A stretch of DNA of 64,000 bases from Streptomyces sp. HB132 (GTDB lineage: Bacteria; Actinomycetota; Actinomycetes; Streptomycetales; Streptomycetaceae): NCBI RefSeq assembly GCF_016909575.1, contig NZ_JAFBGA010000007.1, forward strand, positions 248,001 through 312,000, written 5' to 3'. This document shows, piece after piece, positions 1-9,093 of this stretch. The notes below the pieces were generated by a model. It saw nothing but the letters and a program-made list of their open reading frames with translations, did no database searches and had not been told where the DNA came from. Within the stretch, counting starts at the first letter, position 1. Every line of letters begins with the position of its first letter. Made by a program: the position numbers and the translations under genes.

Positions 1-288
1 GTGGGCGTGCACGGCAAACCGGCGGCGCTTCACCTGGAGAGCCTCTGGTCGAAGGACGTGACCATCACGACCGGACTGGTGGACACCTGTTCCACCCCGC
101 TGCTGCTGGAGATGATGGCGGCCGGCCGGCTCCCCGCGGCACCCGCGCTGGTCACGCACCGCTTCACGCTCCCGCAGATGGAGGAGGCGTACGACGTCTT
201 CTCCGGCGCCGCCGGCACAGGTGCGCTGAAGGTGGTACTCGGCGCGTCCTCGCACGACGAGGTCTCGGTGCCCGCCCAGGCTCCCTGA
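1..288 (+). CDS. Zinc alcohol dehydrogenase, C-terminal fragment (5' truncated by window)
   Basis: This is the last 95 codons of a medium-chain Zn-dependent alcohol dehydrogenase. The visible part aligns well with the C-terminal third of the complete dehydrogenase at 10770-11801: both have a G-x-HG start, the block LHLE-LW-K-VTI, then VDT-STP or VDTSST, and end in GALK-VL. The catalytic and structural zinc ligands and most of the Rossmann fold lie upstream of the window. The two paralogues bracket the stress island between them. The first base is simply the window edge, not a real start codon. Confidence 0.85.
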   Translation: MGVHGKPAALHLESLWSKDVTITTGLVDTCSTPLLLEMMAAGRLPAAPALVTHRFTLPQMEEAYDVFSGAAGTGALKVVLGASSHDEVSVPAQAP

Positions 289-297
289 AGGAGCGCT

Positions 298-317
298 GCC
301 CGGCCGGCCAGCCGGGC
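298..317. terminator. Hairpin between convergent genes
   Basis: A 7-bp perfect stem (GCCCGGC and GCCGGGC) with a 6-nt loop sits between the dehydrogenase stop and the 3' end of the convergent response regulator gene. There is no T-run, which is common for Streptomyces terminators, so the call rests on position and stem only. Confidence 0.4.
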
Positions 318-351
318 TCAGGCGGCGAACCGGCGAACGCCGGAAGCGGAA

Positions 352-1047
352 TCAGCGGTCCGTTTGCTCGCGGTCGTGCGCCTGTGTCGCGATGACCGCG
401 GCCTGCACCCTGCGCTCCACGCCGAGCTTCGACAGCAGACGGGAGATGTGGTTCTTCACCGTCTTCTCGGACAGGTAGAGCCTCTTGCTGATCTGCCGGT
501 TGGTGAGCCCTTCACCGATGAGGTCCAGGACCGCGCGTTCCCGGTCGGACAGCACCGACAGCCGTTCGTCCCCCTCCGGGTGCGCCGAGGCGGGAGAACG
601 CAGCGAGCGCATGAGGTGGGCCGTGGTCGTCGGGTCCAGCATCGACTGCCCGGTGGCCACCGTTCGCACGGCCGCCACGAGATCCACTCCCTTGATCTCC
701 TTGAGCACGTAGCCCGCGGCGCCCGCCATGATGGAGTCGAGCAAGGCCTCCTCCTCGTCGAACGACGTCAGCATGAGGCAGGCGAGATCCGGCATGCGCG
801 AACGCAGTTCCCGGCAGACGGTTATCCCGTCGCCGTCCGGCAGCCGGACGTCGAGAACGGCGACATCGGGGCGGAGCGCCGGACCCCGGGCAACGGCCTG
901 CTGCGCGGTCTCCGCCTCTCCCACCACGGTGAGATCCGGCTCGGAGTCGAGCAGGTCACGCAGGCCGCAGCGCACCACCTCATGGTCGTCGAGCACGAAG
1001 ACCCGGGTGAGTCCTTCTCCAGCGACACCGGCCCGTTCGTCTGTCAT
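352..1047 (-). CDS. NarL/LuxR-family response regulator, DevR/OsdR-like
   Basis: A 231-residue two-component response regulator. Residues about 15-130 form the receiver domain, with the acidic pair D20-D21, phospho-acceptor D66 (VLDVRLP) and the switch lysine in YVLKEIKG. Residues about 160-225 form a LuxR-type helix-turn-helix (LSDRERAVLDLIGEGL, then SEKTVKNHISRLLSKL). The frame stays open far upstream, but ATG at 1047 starts exactly at the receiver domain; the longer reading is antisense to the kinase gene. It lies divergent from a double-GAF histidine kinase, the same pairing as mycobacterial DevR-DevS and Streptomyces OsdR-OsdK. Expected to control the surrounding stress genes (inference). 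Confidence 0.92.
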   Translation of the reverse strand: MTDERAGVAGEGLTRVFVLDDHEVVRCGLRDLLDSEPDLTVVGEAETAQQAVARGPALRPDVAVLDVRLPDGDGITVCRELRSRMPDLACLMLTSFDEEEALLDSIMAGAAGYVLKEIKGVDLVAAVRTVATGQSMLDPTTTAHLMRSLRSPASAHPEGDERLSVLSDRERAVLDLIGEGLTNRQISKRLYLSEKTVKNHISRLLSKLGVERRVQAAVIATQAHDREQTDR

Positions 1048-1248
1048 TGCTGCCCCTGTACCCGTCGTGGCACCACGACGCGCCACGTGAACCCGTTGCA
1101 CGGCCAGTATCCCTCCGTGTAGCCGGTTCGGCTCGGCACGTCGGTAGCACGGTCCGTTCCTGCCCCTGCCCGGAGGGCGCGGCTTCTCCCTGCCGGTCAT
1201 ACGGTGGTAGGCGAGGCAGTTCCCCGGCGTCACAGGAGGGTGGCCGTC

Positions 1249-2997
1249 GTGAGTGAAGGCGATCCGGGCGCCGACGCGTGGACACACGCCCAGTCGCGGA
1301 CGCATGAGCTGCTGAGCCGGCTCCAGGCCCGCCTGGACGCCGCCCGTGTCTCCCAGGACCAGATCCACAGCCTCCTGGAGGCGGTCCTGTCGGTAGGCCG
1401 TGAACTCGAACTCTCGCAAGTCCTGCGCCGCATAGTGCAGGAGGCGACCGTCCTCGTCGACGCCGAATACGGCGCCCTCGGTGTGGTCGGTGAGGACCAC
1501 CGCCTCTCGGAGTTCATACCCGTGGGCGTGGACGACGAGCAATGGGCGGCGATAGGCGCGCTGCCCGTCGGGCACGGCCTGCTCGGCGAACTGATCCGCC
1601 ACCCGGAACCGCTCCGGCTGGCCGAACTGGCCGCGCACCCGTCGTCGTACGGCTTCCCGCCGCATCACCCGCAGATGCATTCCTTCCTGGGCGTCCCGAT
1701 CCGCGTACGGGGGCAGGTCTTCGGCAACCTCTACCTCACGCAGAAGCGCGGTGCCCGGGAGTTCGACGCGGAGGACGAGTCGTTGCTGCTCACCCTGGCC
1801 GTAGCCGCGGGCATCGCCATCGAGAACTCACGACTCTACGAGGAGTCCTGCCGCCGTGAACGCTGGCTGGCCGCGGGCTCCGAAGTCACCAACAGTCTGC
1901 TGTCGGACTGCCCCCGGGCCGAGGTGATGGCCCTGATCCTCAGGCGCGCACGAGCGAACGTGTCCGCGGACCTGGGGCTGATCGCGATTCCTGTCGAGGG
2001 CGCGGGCAAGCTGCGCATCGCGCTGGCCACCGGTGCCGAGGCGGAAAGGCATCACGGGTCGTTCGTGCCCATGGGGGCCGGCTACCTGGGCACCTCCTTC
2101 ACGCGTGCGGGGGCGTCGGAGACCACCGACATCGAGAACGACCCACGCAGCCGGGACGAAGCCGTGCGTTGGGCCGGCTTCGGGCCGGCGGTAGCGGTGG
2201 CCATCGGGTCGGGAACAGCTGTCCGAGGCGTGCTGCTGCTGGCCCGCAAGAAGGGCAGCACACCTTTCTCCGTCGAGGAGTCGGAGCCGCTGACGGCATT
2301 CGCACGCCAGGCCTCGCTGGCCATGGAACTGGCCGAGCGCCGGAAGAACGCGGAACAGACGGCCGTCCTGGAGGACCGGGACCGCATCGCCCGTGACCTT
2401 CACGACCTGGCGATACAACGACTGTTCGCCACCGGGATGACACTGCAGGGCGCACAGCGGTTCGTGACGCATCCGCAGGCGGAGCAGCGGCTCCGCAGGG
2501 CGGTGGACGATCTGGACACGACCATCAAGATCATTCGTTCCACCATCTTCGGACTGCGCACGCACGACACGGGCGGCGCCGCCCCGCCGGGCCTGCGCAG
2601 CAGGATCGCGCAGGCCGTCGAGGCCTCCACGGTGCCTCTGGGCTTCGCGCCCGGTCTGCGGATCGAAGGACTCGTCGAGACCCGGGTTCCGGGACCTCTC
2701 GCCGACCACGTGGTGGCCGTACTCGTGGAGGCACTGAGCAACGCCGCACGGTACGCGACGGCGGGCTCGATCGACGTGCATCTGCGCGTCACGTCCGAAC
2801 TGCTCACGCTGACGGTCACCGACGACGGCGTGGGCATCCCGGTGGGCGCGGTGTTCAGCGGGCTGGACAATCTCCGCGAGCGTGCCCGGGCAGCGGGGGG
2901 CGGCCTGTACATCGGCGCCCCGGACGGCGGTGGCACCAGACTGACGTGGACCGCCCCAGTGGCTCCGGGAGCCGCCCACGACCGGCCCGCCCGGTGA
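1249..2997 (+). CDS. Double-GAF sensor histidine kinase, DevS/OsdK-like
   Basis: A 582-residue cytosolic sensor kinase. Two GAF domains (about residues 48-190 and 215-360) are followed by a HisKA_3 dimerisation helix with phospho-acceptor H385 in ARDLHDLAIQRLF, and a HATPase domain (N-box LVEALSNAARYA, G-box TDDGVGIP). No membrane segment is visible. The GAF-GAF-HisKA_3-HATPase layout is that of DevS/DosT, which sense O2, NO, CO or redox through haem in GAF-A; haem binding here is inferred and not shown. The GTG start at 1249 has AGGAGGG about 9 nt upstream. Its partner is the divergent regulator at 352-1047. Confidence 0.92.
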   Translation: MSEGDPGADAWTHAQSRTHELLSRLQARLDAARVSQDQIHSLLEAVLSVGRELELSQVLRRIVQEATVLVDAEYGALGVVGEDHRLSEFIPVGVDDEQWAAIGALPVGHGLLGELIRHPEPLRLAELAAHPSSYGFPPHHPQMHSFLGVPIRVRGQVFGNLYLTQKRGAREFDAEDESLLLTLAVAAGIAIENSRLYEESCRRERWLAAGSEVTNSLLSDCPRAEVMALILRRARANVSADLGLIAIPVEGAGKLRIALATGAEAERHHGSFVPMGAGYLGTSFTRAGASETTDIENDPRSRDEAVRWAGFGPAVAVAIGSGTAVRGVLLLARKKGSTPFSVEESEPLTAFARQASLAMELAERRKNAEQTAVLEDRDRIARDLHDLAIQRLFATGMTLQGAQRFVTHPQAEQRLRRAVDDLDTTIKIIRSTIFGLRTHDTGGAAPPGLRSRIAQAVEASTVPLGFAPGLRIEGLVETRVPGPLADHVVAVLVEALSNAARYATAGSIDVHLRVTSELLTLTVTDDGVGIPVGAVFSGLDNLRERARAAGGGLYIGAPDGGGTRLTWTAPVAPGAAHDRPAR

Positions 2998-3155
2998 CTT
3001 TGCCGACGCCTTGGACGCGGCCGGAGCCGGGCGCCCGGAAGGCGTCGGAGGGCCGCCCGGGCACCCCTGGGGTCCGGTCGGCCCTGTGATCCGCTGCTGT
3101 GCCGATGGGACCGTGGCAGGAGTGGAAGGTATGCGCGGACAGGGACGTGAGGACC

Positions 3156-4058
3156 ATGGCATCTCCCCCTCTGGTTGTCGGTGTGGACGGAAGCGAGCCC
3201 AGTATCCGTGCCGCTGAGTGGGCAGCGGACGAAGCGGTGCGCCACGGACTGCCCCTGCGTCTGGTGTACGCGTCCTTGTGGCAGCGCTACGAGGGGGCCG
3301 CTCTCGCGGCCCGGCTCTCGCGTCCCGACGGACAGGTGATGGCCGAGAACATCCTGGGCGCCACGGCGGAACGGATACGCCTTCGCGCGCCGGACCTGCA
3401 CGTCACGACCGACGTCCCCCACGAGGACGCCGTCGACGCGTTGCTGAGGGAAGGCGCGGAGGCCTTCGCTCTGGTCACCGGCTCGCGAGGGCGGGGCGAG
3501 TTCACCGGTCTGTTGCTCGGATCGGTGAGTCTCGCGGTCGCGGCGAGAGCCCATGTACCCGCCGTGGTCGTGCGCGGCGACAAGGCCGGGCTGGACGGCG
3601 CACACGGACGGATCCTGCTCGGTGTAGGAGACACCGACGTCGATTCGGCAGCCGTGCGATTCGCCTTCGCAGAGGCGCTGCTGAGGCGGTGCGAGCTGGA
3701 CGTCGTGCGCGCGTGGCGCTGTCCGTCCCATGAGACGGCAGACCATCCGCTCCTGGCCGACGACTCCGCCCGATACCACGAGGCGCAGGCCTCCGAACTG
3801 CTCGACGAGGCCTTGGCGGCAGCCGCGGGCGCTCACCCGGGAGTGCCTGTGCGGCGAGTCGTCACGGAGGGCCCCGCGCGGAAGGTTCTCACCAGCCGTT
3901 CGGCGGTGGCCGACCTGCTGGTCGTCGGAGCGCACCGGCGGCACCGCCAGTTCGGCATGCAGCTCGGCAGGGTCGCCCACACGGTCCTGCATCACGCGGC
4001 CTGCCCCGTAGCCGTCGTTCCCGACAGCGAGAGCGCTTCGGAAGGAACAGTGCCATGA
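3156..4058 (+). CDS. Tandem universal stress protein (two UspA domains)
   Basis: A 300-residue protein with two UspA folds, each starting with a hydrophobic strand (VVGVDGSEPS; then ILLGVGDTDVDS). The first domain has the ATP-binding pattern G-x2-G-x9-G-S in GSRGRGEFTGLLLGS; the second ends in HHAACPVAVVP and lacks a clean copy of that motif. ATG at 3156 is chosen because GTGAGGACC precedes it and homology starts there. Its stop overlaps the start of the next gene (ATGA), so it is co-translated with the CBS-BON protein. Tandem USPs are typical members of DosR-type regulons. Confidence 0.92.
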   Translation: MASPPLVVGVDGSEPSIRAAEWAADEAVRHGLPLRLVYASLWQRYEGAALAARLSRPDGQVMAENILGATAERIRLRAPDLHVTTDVPHEDAVDALLREGAEAFALVTGSRGRGEFTGLLLGSVSLAVAARAHVPAVVVRGDKAGLDGAHGRILLGVGDTDVDSAAVRFAFAEALLRRCELDVVRAWRCPSHETADHPLLADDSARYHEAQASELLDEALAAAAGAHPGVPVRRVVTEGPARKVLTSRSAVADLLVVGAHRRHRQFGMQLGRVAHTVLHHAACPVAVVPDSESASEGTVP

Positions 4059-4720
4059 ACCGCCGGTCTCCCCACCGTGTGGACGATGTGATGACGAAAA
4101 CGGTCGTCGCCGTGGGACTTGACGCCCGCTTCAAGGAGATCGTGACCGCCATCGACCAGTGGCAGGTCACCGCCGTGCCCGTACTGGAGGGCGAGGGCAG
4201 GGTGGTGGGGGTGGTGTCCGAAGCGGACCTGCTGGCCAAGGAGGAACTCCGGGACACGGACGCCACCATGATCGGCCAGCGGGAGCGCCTGGCGGACTAC
4301 GCCAAGGCCGGAGCAGTGACCGCCCGCGACCTCATGTCGTCGCCCGCCGTCACCGTTCCCTCGGACGCCCTCCTCCCCGAAGCCGCCCGGCTCATGGCCC
4401 ACCACAAGGTCAAGCGGCTCCCGGTCGTCGACGGGAACGGAGTCCTCAAGGGAATCGTCAGCCGGGCCGATCTGCTCAAGGTGTTCCTGCGGACGGACGA
4501 GGAACTCGCCGACGAGGTGCGCCATGAGGTCGTCGACCGCCTGTTCCCGATCTCGCACGGGGACATCCGGGTCGAGGTGACCGAAGGACGTGTCGTGATA
4601 ACCGGATCCGTCCGTGACGCCGCACTGATCCCCGTCGCCGAGCGGCTCGCCGGAGCGGTGGAGGGCGTGGTGGATGCACAGTGCCACCTCAGCGGGCCGG
4701 CCGCGGCGACGACGCCTTGA
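4055..4720 (+). CDS. CBS-pair protein with C-terminal BON domain
   Basis: A 221-residue protein. Two CBS motifs lie at about residues 10-65 and 90-145 (VTAVPVLEGEGRVVGVVSEADLL and VKRLPVVDGNGVLKGIVSRADLL blocks, each split over the domain), followed by a BON domain at about 150-215. CBS pairs usually bind adenosyl ligands. The mycobacterial relative Hrp1 belongs to the DosR regulon. The gene overlaps the preceding USP by 4 nt and has a paralogue at 9094-9777. Confidence 0.92.
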   Translation: MNRRSPHRVDDVMTKTVVAVGLDARFKEIVTAIDQWQVTAVPVLEGEGRVVGVVSEADLLAKEELRDTDATMIGQRERLADYAKAGAVTARDLMSSPAVTVPSDALLPEAARLMAHHKVKRLPVVDGNGVLKGIVSRADLLKVFLRTDEELADEVRHEVVDRLFPISHGDIRVEVTEGRVVITGSVRDAALIPVAERLAGAVEGVVDAQCHLSGPAAATTP

Positions 4721-4735
4721 CCCGGCTGCGGCGGT

Positions 4736-4761
4736 CGCCCGCCTCTGCCGAGGCTCGGGCG
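4736..4761 (+). terminator. Imperfect hairpin after the CBS gene
   Basis: Arms CGCCCG-CCTC and GAGG-CTCGGGCG pair around a TGCC loop with a 2-nt bulge, 15 nt after the CBS stop codon. It separates two convergent transcription units. Confidence 0.4.
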
Positions 4762-4805
4762 CCCGCGGCGACACTCATGCCGAGGCGTGGGCCCGCCCAG
4801 GCGAC

Positions 4806-4913
4806 CGGACGGGTCAGTGGGCCTGCGCGGCCTCACGGACGGGTCAGTGGGCCTGCGCGGCCTCGGCTCTTACGACACGGATCAGTGGGCCTGCGCGGCC
4901 TCGGCTCGTACGA
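4806..4913. repeat. Tandem duplication of a USP gene 3' end
   Basis: The string TCAGTGGGCCTGCGCGGCCT occurs three times, at about 4814, 4844 and 4882. The first two copies lie in 30-bp units (4806-4835, 4836-4865). The third copy is the true 3' end of the minus-strand USP gene (stop at 4882-4884). Copy 2 keeps extra flank that matches the gene end (CGGCTC-TACGAC). The extra copies therefore look like duplications of the gene's last codons and stop into the downstream spacer. Confidence 0.8.
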
Positions 4914-5337
4914 CGACCACGGGACACCTGGCGTGCTGAGCGCAACGCTGGCTCACGGAGCCCAGCATGGCCCGCGCGAAGCCGCCACGCCCCCTGTTGC
5001 CGACGACAAGCAGCTCCGCTCCTTCCGAAGCCTTGACCAGGACCTCCGACGGATCGCCCTGCACCAGCATCTCGTGCACCTCGGCGGGCTGTACGTCGCC
5101 GAATACCGCGCGGATCCCCTCGGCGAAGCGGAGACGAGCGCGCTCCAGGTCGAATCCGGCTTCCGTGGCCGGTCCGGCCCAGCCGATCTCGGAGGGGGTG
5201 TCCCAGGCGCACACGGCCTCGACGACCGCTCCGGTGAGCTGAGCATGGTCCGCCGCCCAGCGGAGGGCCTGCTGGGAAGGGACGGAGCCGTCGACGCCGA
5301 CTACGACACGAGGGGTGGTTTCCCTGCTGCTGTCCAT
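4882..5337 (-). CDS. Universal stress protein, single UspA domain
   Basis: A 151-residue single-domain USP. It opens with VVVGVDGSVPS and carries the full ATP-binding signature G-x2-G-x9-G-S in GNRGRGGFARAMLGS, followed by HARCPVVVV. It is therefore of the ATP-binding UspFG type, about the usual family length. It lies alone on the minus strand, convergent with the USP-CBS operon and downstream of the nitroreductase. Its 3' end has been duplicated twice just beyond its stop. Confidence 0.92.
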   Translation of the reverse strand: MDSSRETTPRVVVGVDGSVPSQQALRWAADHAQLTGAVVEAVCAWDTPSEIGWAGPATEAGFDLERARLRFAEGIRAVFGDVQPAEVHEMLVQGDPSEVLVKASEGAELLVVGNRGRGGFARAMLGSVSQRCAQHARCPVVVVRAEAAQAH

Positions 5338-5514
5338 GACCGCCTCACCGCTTCTCGGGGTCCCCGCTCGTCCACACTGCCCGGGCTCCGGGCGCCGCGC
5401 CAGTGGAGACGGCGTCGTCCCGGCCGGGTCGCCGGCGTCGGGCCCCGTGAAGACGGCGTGGGCTCCGCCGCGCCTGGCCCCGGAGACGGTGTCCTCTCCG
5501 CCGCGCCGCCGGTA

Positions 5515-6510
5515 TCAGTACGGTGTCCGCCGCTCGATGTCGAGCACGTCGCTCACCGCTCGACGAGGCGTCGGGGGTACGAGCGGGCCGTACCCCAGCC
5601 GGAGCAGCATCTGAGGGAACGCCGACGTCGCGGACGAGCGGGGATCGCGCAACAGCCAGCGCAGCTCCGTGCTCTCGACGGCCTGCGAGTTGAGCGAGGT
5701 GGACAACCCGTCCAGGGTCGCCTGCAGAAGCACACGCTCCAGGGCCTGGCCGGCGAGCAGCCAGTCCTGCGGGCGGTCGGCGGACGTTCCGAGCACCGCG
5801 AGGCAGGGATACCGCTCGAACACCGCCGACGCACGGCCGGGGTCCGGGCGTCCCACGGCGAAGTCCCGTACCGGCGCCCTGCCGTCGTGGCGGTGCGGCC
5901 CGAAGGCATAGCCGGGTATCCCGGCGGAGTCACCGGCGCCGGTTCCTGTCCATCGAGCGATCTCGTCCCGGACGTCAGGAGAGAGCGACTCGTTCTGCTC
6001 GGCCTCCCCGACCACGTCGAGCACCGCGTCGACCTGCCAGTCACTCAGGACGGACATGCTCGCGCCCTCGGACCGTGCCGCCCCCCGCAGGCCGTCGAGG
6101 AGGGCCTCGGGGACCGACTCGTCCGTGAAGGGCTCGCGACTGCTGTGCCGGCGGGCGATCGCCGGGTACAGCGTCGCCAGGGTGTCCGTCCCGTCGTGCT
6201 CGGTGAACACTGCGGTGGCGGCCAGACCGGGATCGGCGGGATCGGGTAGCAAGCGGACACGCGCCGACCATCCCGCGTGTGCGGCAGCCACGCGGAGATT
6301 GAACAGCGCGGCACCACAACTGATGTGCATGCCGCGGTCGGCGGGGTCCGTGCGGGGCATGGAGCGCGTCGGGTCCATACGCACATCCAGCACGTTCACG
6401 GCCGGTGTGTACCTGAACCGCCAGGGCTGGGCGTTGTGCATGGACGGTGCCATGGTGGCGTCGCCGATCCACGCGCTCACCGCCGCGACGTCGGCATGTC
6501 GAGTCGGCAT
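5515..6510 (-). CDS. Acg-like FMN nitroreductase-family protein
   Basis: A 331-residue protein of the Acg family, a degenerate double nitroreductase fold. Seen: N-terminal AAVSAWIGDATMAPSMHNAQ, a nitroreductase FMN-pocket motif (N-x-QPW), and a second half with SREPFTDESVP and LGYGP near the C-terminus. Acg (Rv2032) and relatives are DosR-regulon proteins thought to sequester flavin rather than reduce substrates (family knowledge). ATG at 6510 has GGAAGGA 6-7 nt upstream; an in-frame ATG at 6537 would overlap the upstream USP stop and lacks a good site. Likely co-transcribed with that USP. Confidence 0.88.
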   Translation of the reverse strand: MPTRHADVAAVSAWIGDATMAPSMHNAQPWRFRYTPAVNVLDVRMDPTRSMPRTDPADRGMHISCGAALFNLRVAAAHAGWSARVRLLPDPADPGLAATAVFTEHDGTDTLATLYPAIARRHSSREPFTDESVPEALLDGLRGAARSEGASMSVLSDWQVDAVLDVVGEAEQNESLSPDVRDEIARWTGTGAGDSAGIPGYAFGPHRHDGRAPVRDFAVGRPDPGRASAVFERYPCLAVLGTSADRPQDWLLAGQALERVLLQATLDGLSTSLNSQAVESTELRWLLRDPRSSATSAFPQMLLRLGYGPLVPPTPRRAVSDVLDIERRTPY

Positions 6511-6533
6511 CGGTGTTCCTTCCCGACCGGTTG

Positions 6534-7424
6534 TCATACGTGAGGGACCACGGCGACGGGGCAGGCGGCATGATGGATCACCGCGTGCGCCACGTGTCCG
6601 AGCCGGGGGCCCATCGGATGCCTGCGCCGGCGGCGGCCCACCATCAGCAGCCCGGCGCCGGGCGACGCGTACACCAGTTCCGCGCCCGGTGTCCCGACCA
6701 CGGCCCTGGCCTGGACCGTCACATCCGGAAAACGCTCCCGCCACGGCGCGACGGTACGTTCCAGCGTGTCCGTGATGTGGCCTGCGAGTTCGTCCCCGAG
6801 CCCCGGATCGGCGGTCTGGGCGTACGAGTACGTCGCCGGCAGGGACCATGCGTGCAACACCCGGAGGCGGCTGTTCCTCCGGGCCGCTTCGGTGAAACCG
6901 AACGCCAGCAGCCCCTCGTCGGCCCCTGCCTCCTTCAGGTCGACACCGAGGACCAGTTCCTCGCCCCCGGGAGCGGTGCCGTCGTCCACCGCGTCAGCGG
7001 GGTCCTCGCTACGGACGAGCACGACCGGCCGTTCGGACGCGGCGACGACCGGCAGCGAGGTGGAACCGACGAGAAAGCCGGCCAGGGCGTTCAGTCCCCG
7101 TGAGCCGAGCACCAGCAGCTCCACCCTCCCGGGTGCGTCGACCTCGGCCATGAGCGTCCGAGTGGGGTTGTCACCGGACAGGTTGTCCGTGGTGATGTCC
7201 AGCCCCGGCCGGTCCAGCCCGGCCGTCCGCGCCGCCTTCTCGAGCAGCGCCTCGTCCTCCTCGGACTGCTGCGGCGGGACGGGTACCTCAGCTGTGAGGG
7301 GCCACTCCCGTACGTGAATGATCCGGAGGGGCAGCTGCCTCAGGGAGGCCTCACGCGCGGCCCATCTCACGGCTGCGAAACTCTCCGGCGTCCCGTTCAG
7401 TCCTGCTGTCACATTGCCCGTCAT
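6534..7424 (-). CDS. Tandem universal stress protein
   Basis: A 296-residue protein with two UspA domains. The first shows GSRGLNALAGFLVGSTS, matching G-x2-G-x9-G-S; the second ends HHAACPVAVVP exactly as in the USP at 3156-4058, so these two are close paralogues. The ATG at 7424 is preceded by GAGGCGAT. It is 23 nt upstream of the nitroreductase start and probably forms an operon with it. Confidence 0.92.
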   Translation of the reverse strand: MTGNVTAGLNGTPESFAAVRWAAREASLRQLPLRIIHVREWPLTAEVPVPPQQSEEDEALLEKAARTAGLDRPGLDITTDNLSGDNPTRTLMAEVDAPGRVELLVLGSRGLNALAGFLVGSTSLPVVAASERPVVLVRSEDPADAVDDGTAPGGEELVLGVDLKEAGADEGLLAFGFTEAARRNSRLRVLHAWSLPATYSYAQTADPGLGDELAGHITDTLERTVAPWRERFPDVTVQARAVVGTPGAELVYASPGAGLLMVGRRRRRHPMGPRLGHVAHAVIHHAACPVAVVPHV

Positions 7425-7500
7425 GGTGATCGCCTCGCAGTGGTGGAGGGGACGCCGCGGATATGCCGCGGCGGTTCGGCCTCCCGCGGAGTTCCGGTGC

Positions 7501-8859
7501 TCATGTGCCCCCCTGCGTCCAGGCCGCTCTCCGTTTCCCGACGCCCTCCTCCAGACGGAGGCGGACGTCGGAGGTCAGGTCCGAGAGGCGAGCGGACACG
7601 GCGGGCACGGGTGGTTCCGGTTCGCCGATGCTGCGCGCGGACCGGGGGAGAGCGGCAAGATCGGCCACGAACCGTTCGTGTGCCGCGGCCAGGGTGTCGG
7701 GGGCACCTGTGCGGTGTCCCGCGGACATGACCGTGACCAGCAGCGGCTCACGTCCCTCGGGCACGTCCTCGTCCGCCAGCGCGATCACATCCCCCGCCCC
7801 GGGGGAGCGGAGAACCTGTTTGCGTCCTGGCGCGGTCACCTTGGAGGTGGAGAGCTTCATCACCGGCCGGCCGGCGTACTCCACCAACTTGTACGCCGTA
7901 TCGAGGTACGGCGCGTCGGCCGAGGTCCCGACCTTGGTCCCGACGGCGTAGATGTCGATGGGTGCGCCACAACGGACCAGGTGGTCGATGCGGTACTCGT
8001 CGAGACCGCCACTGGCGATGATGGCGACGTCCGCCAGCCCCGCACCGTCCAGGATGTCGCGCGACTGCCGGGCCAGGTCTGCGAGATCACCGCTGTCCAG
8101 CCGGATCGCCGACCCCGGGCCTCGCCGCAGGGCGTTCAGGACCCGAGCGGCGGTCACGACGCCGTCGGCCGTGTCGTAGGTGTCGACCAGGAAGGTGACC
8201 GGACCGGGACGGCCCCGCGCGAACGCCGTGAACGCGGCCTCCTCGTCGCCGAAGGCCTCGATGTACGAGTGCGCCATGGTGCCGGAGGCCCGGGTGTTCC
8301 AGCGGAGGGCCGCGGCAACGTTGCTCGTGCCGGTGAAGCCGACCATCGTCCCCAGCCTGGCCGCCTGCATCCCGGCGTCCTGCCCGTGCGCGCGGCGCAG
8401 GGAGAAATCGATGACGGGGTGCTCGGCCGACGCGAGCACGCATCGTGCGGCCTTGGACGCGACGGCTGTCTGATGGCTGACCTGATTCAGCAGCCAGGTC
8501 TCCACGAGTTGTGCCTGTGGCAGGGGCGCGGTGACTTCCAGCAGCGGCTCCCCGGACAGGACCGTCCTTCCTTCCGGCACGGCACGGACCTCCCCCTCGA
8601 AGCCGAGGCCGATCAGCGGTCGCACATCGGCGGGCGGGCAGCCGAGCGCCGTCGCGAAGTCCTCCGCGTCGTCCGGGGTGACGCGAAAACCGCTCAGGAA
8701 GTCGAGAACCGGCTCCAGCCCCGCGCTCACCAGAAAACCGCGGCCCTCAGGCAGCCCGCGTACGAAGAGGCTGAACGTGGCGTCCTCGGTCAGTCCTTCC
8801 CGCAGGTAGGAGAGGGCCATCGACACCTCGTACAGATCCGTGGTCGTCACGTGCGACAC
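7501..8859 (-). CDS. pncB: Nicotinate phosphoribosyltransferase
   Basis: About 452 residues. Converts nicotinate, PRPP and ATP to nicotinate mononucleotide in the NAD salvage pathway. Seen: N-terminal TTDLYEVSMALSYL, the phosphorylatable active-site histidine H197 in GTMAHSYIEAF, DSGDLADL (phosphate-binding region) and IIASGGLDEYRI. GTG at 8859 is preferred because GGAGAAGG lies about 9 nt upstream; a GTG three codons earlier is too close to the site. In mycobacteria the paralogue PncB2 is a DosR-regulon gene, fitting this neighbourhood. Confidence 0.93.
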   Translation of the reverse strand: MSHVTTTDLYEVSMALSYLREGLTEDATFSLFVRGLPEGRGFLVSAGLEPVLDFLSGFRVTPDDAEDFATALGCPPADVRPLIGLGFEGEVRAVPEGRTVLSGEPLLEVTAPLPQAQLVETWLLNQVSHQTAVASKAARCVLASAEHPVIDFSLRRAHGQDAGMQAARLGTMVGFTGTSNVAAALRWNTRASGTMAHSYIEAFGDEEAAFTAFARGRPGPVTFLVDTYDTADGVVTAARVLNALRRGPGSAIRLDSGDLADLARQSRDILDGAGLADVAIIASGGLDEYRIDHLVRCGAPIDIYAVGTKVGTSADAPYLDTAYKLVEYAGRPVMKLSTSKVTAPGRKQVLRSPGAGDVIALADEDVPEGREPLLVTVMSAGHRTGAPDTLAAAHERFVADLAALPRSARSIGEPEPPVPAVSARLSDLTSDVRLRLEEGVGKRRAAWTQGGT

Positions 8860-9093
8860 GGCGCTCACCCCTTCTCCCCGATTCACGCAAGGTGACGGAG
8901 CGGCCGTCACGGCAGGAGGGTCTCTGCTCACCTCTCCAGCGTTCCGCGGAGCCACGGCCCGTGTGAAGGGCCGATCGGGGCATCCCCGGGGAAGAACGGT
9001 CCGGTACGCTCCCGCGACGACGGCTCTTCGTGATTCGGGGTCCGCAGGTCGCACGGAGCCCACGACCGTCCGGCCGGTCAGGCGCGTCGCCGC

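Noticed and set aside
352..1680. A 442-residue version of the response regulator
   Set aside because: The extra N-terminus is antisense to the kinase gene and has no homology; the receiver domain starts right after ATG 1047.
4806..4913. CRISPR-like repeat array
   Set aside because: Only three copies, no spacers of constant length and no cas genes; the copies derive from a gene end.
4681..6249. Very long plus-strand open frame over the USP and nitroreductase
   Set aside because: Antisense to two clear genes; Arg/Gly/Pro-rich with no family features, as expected in high-GC DNA.
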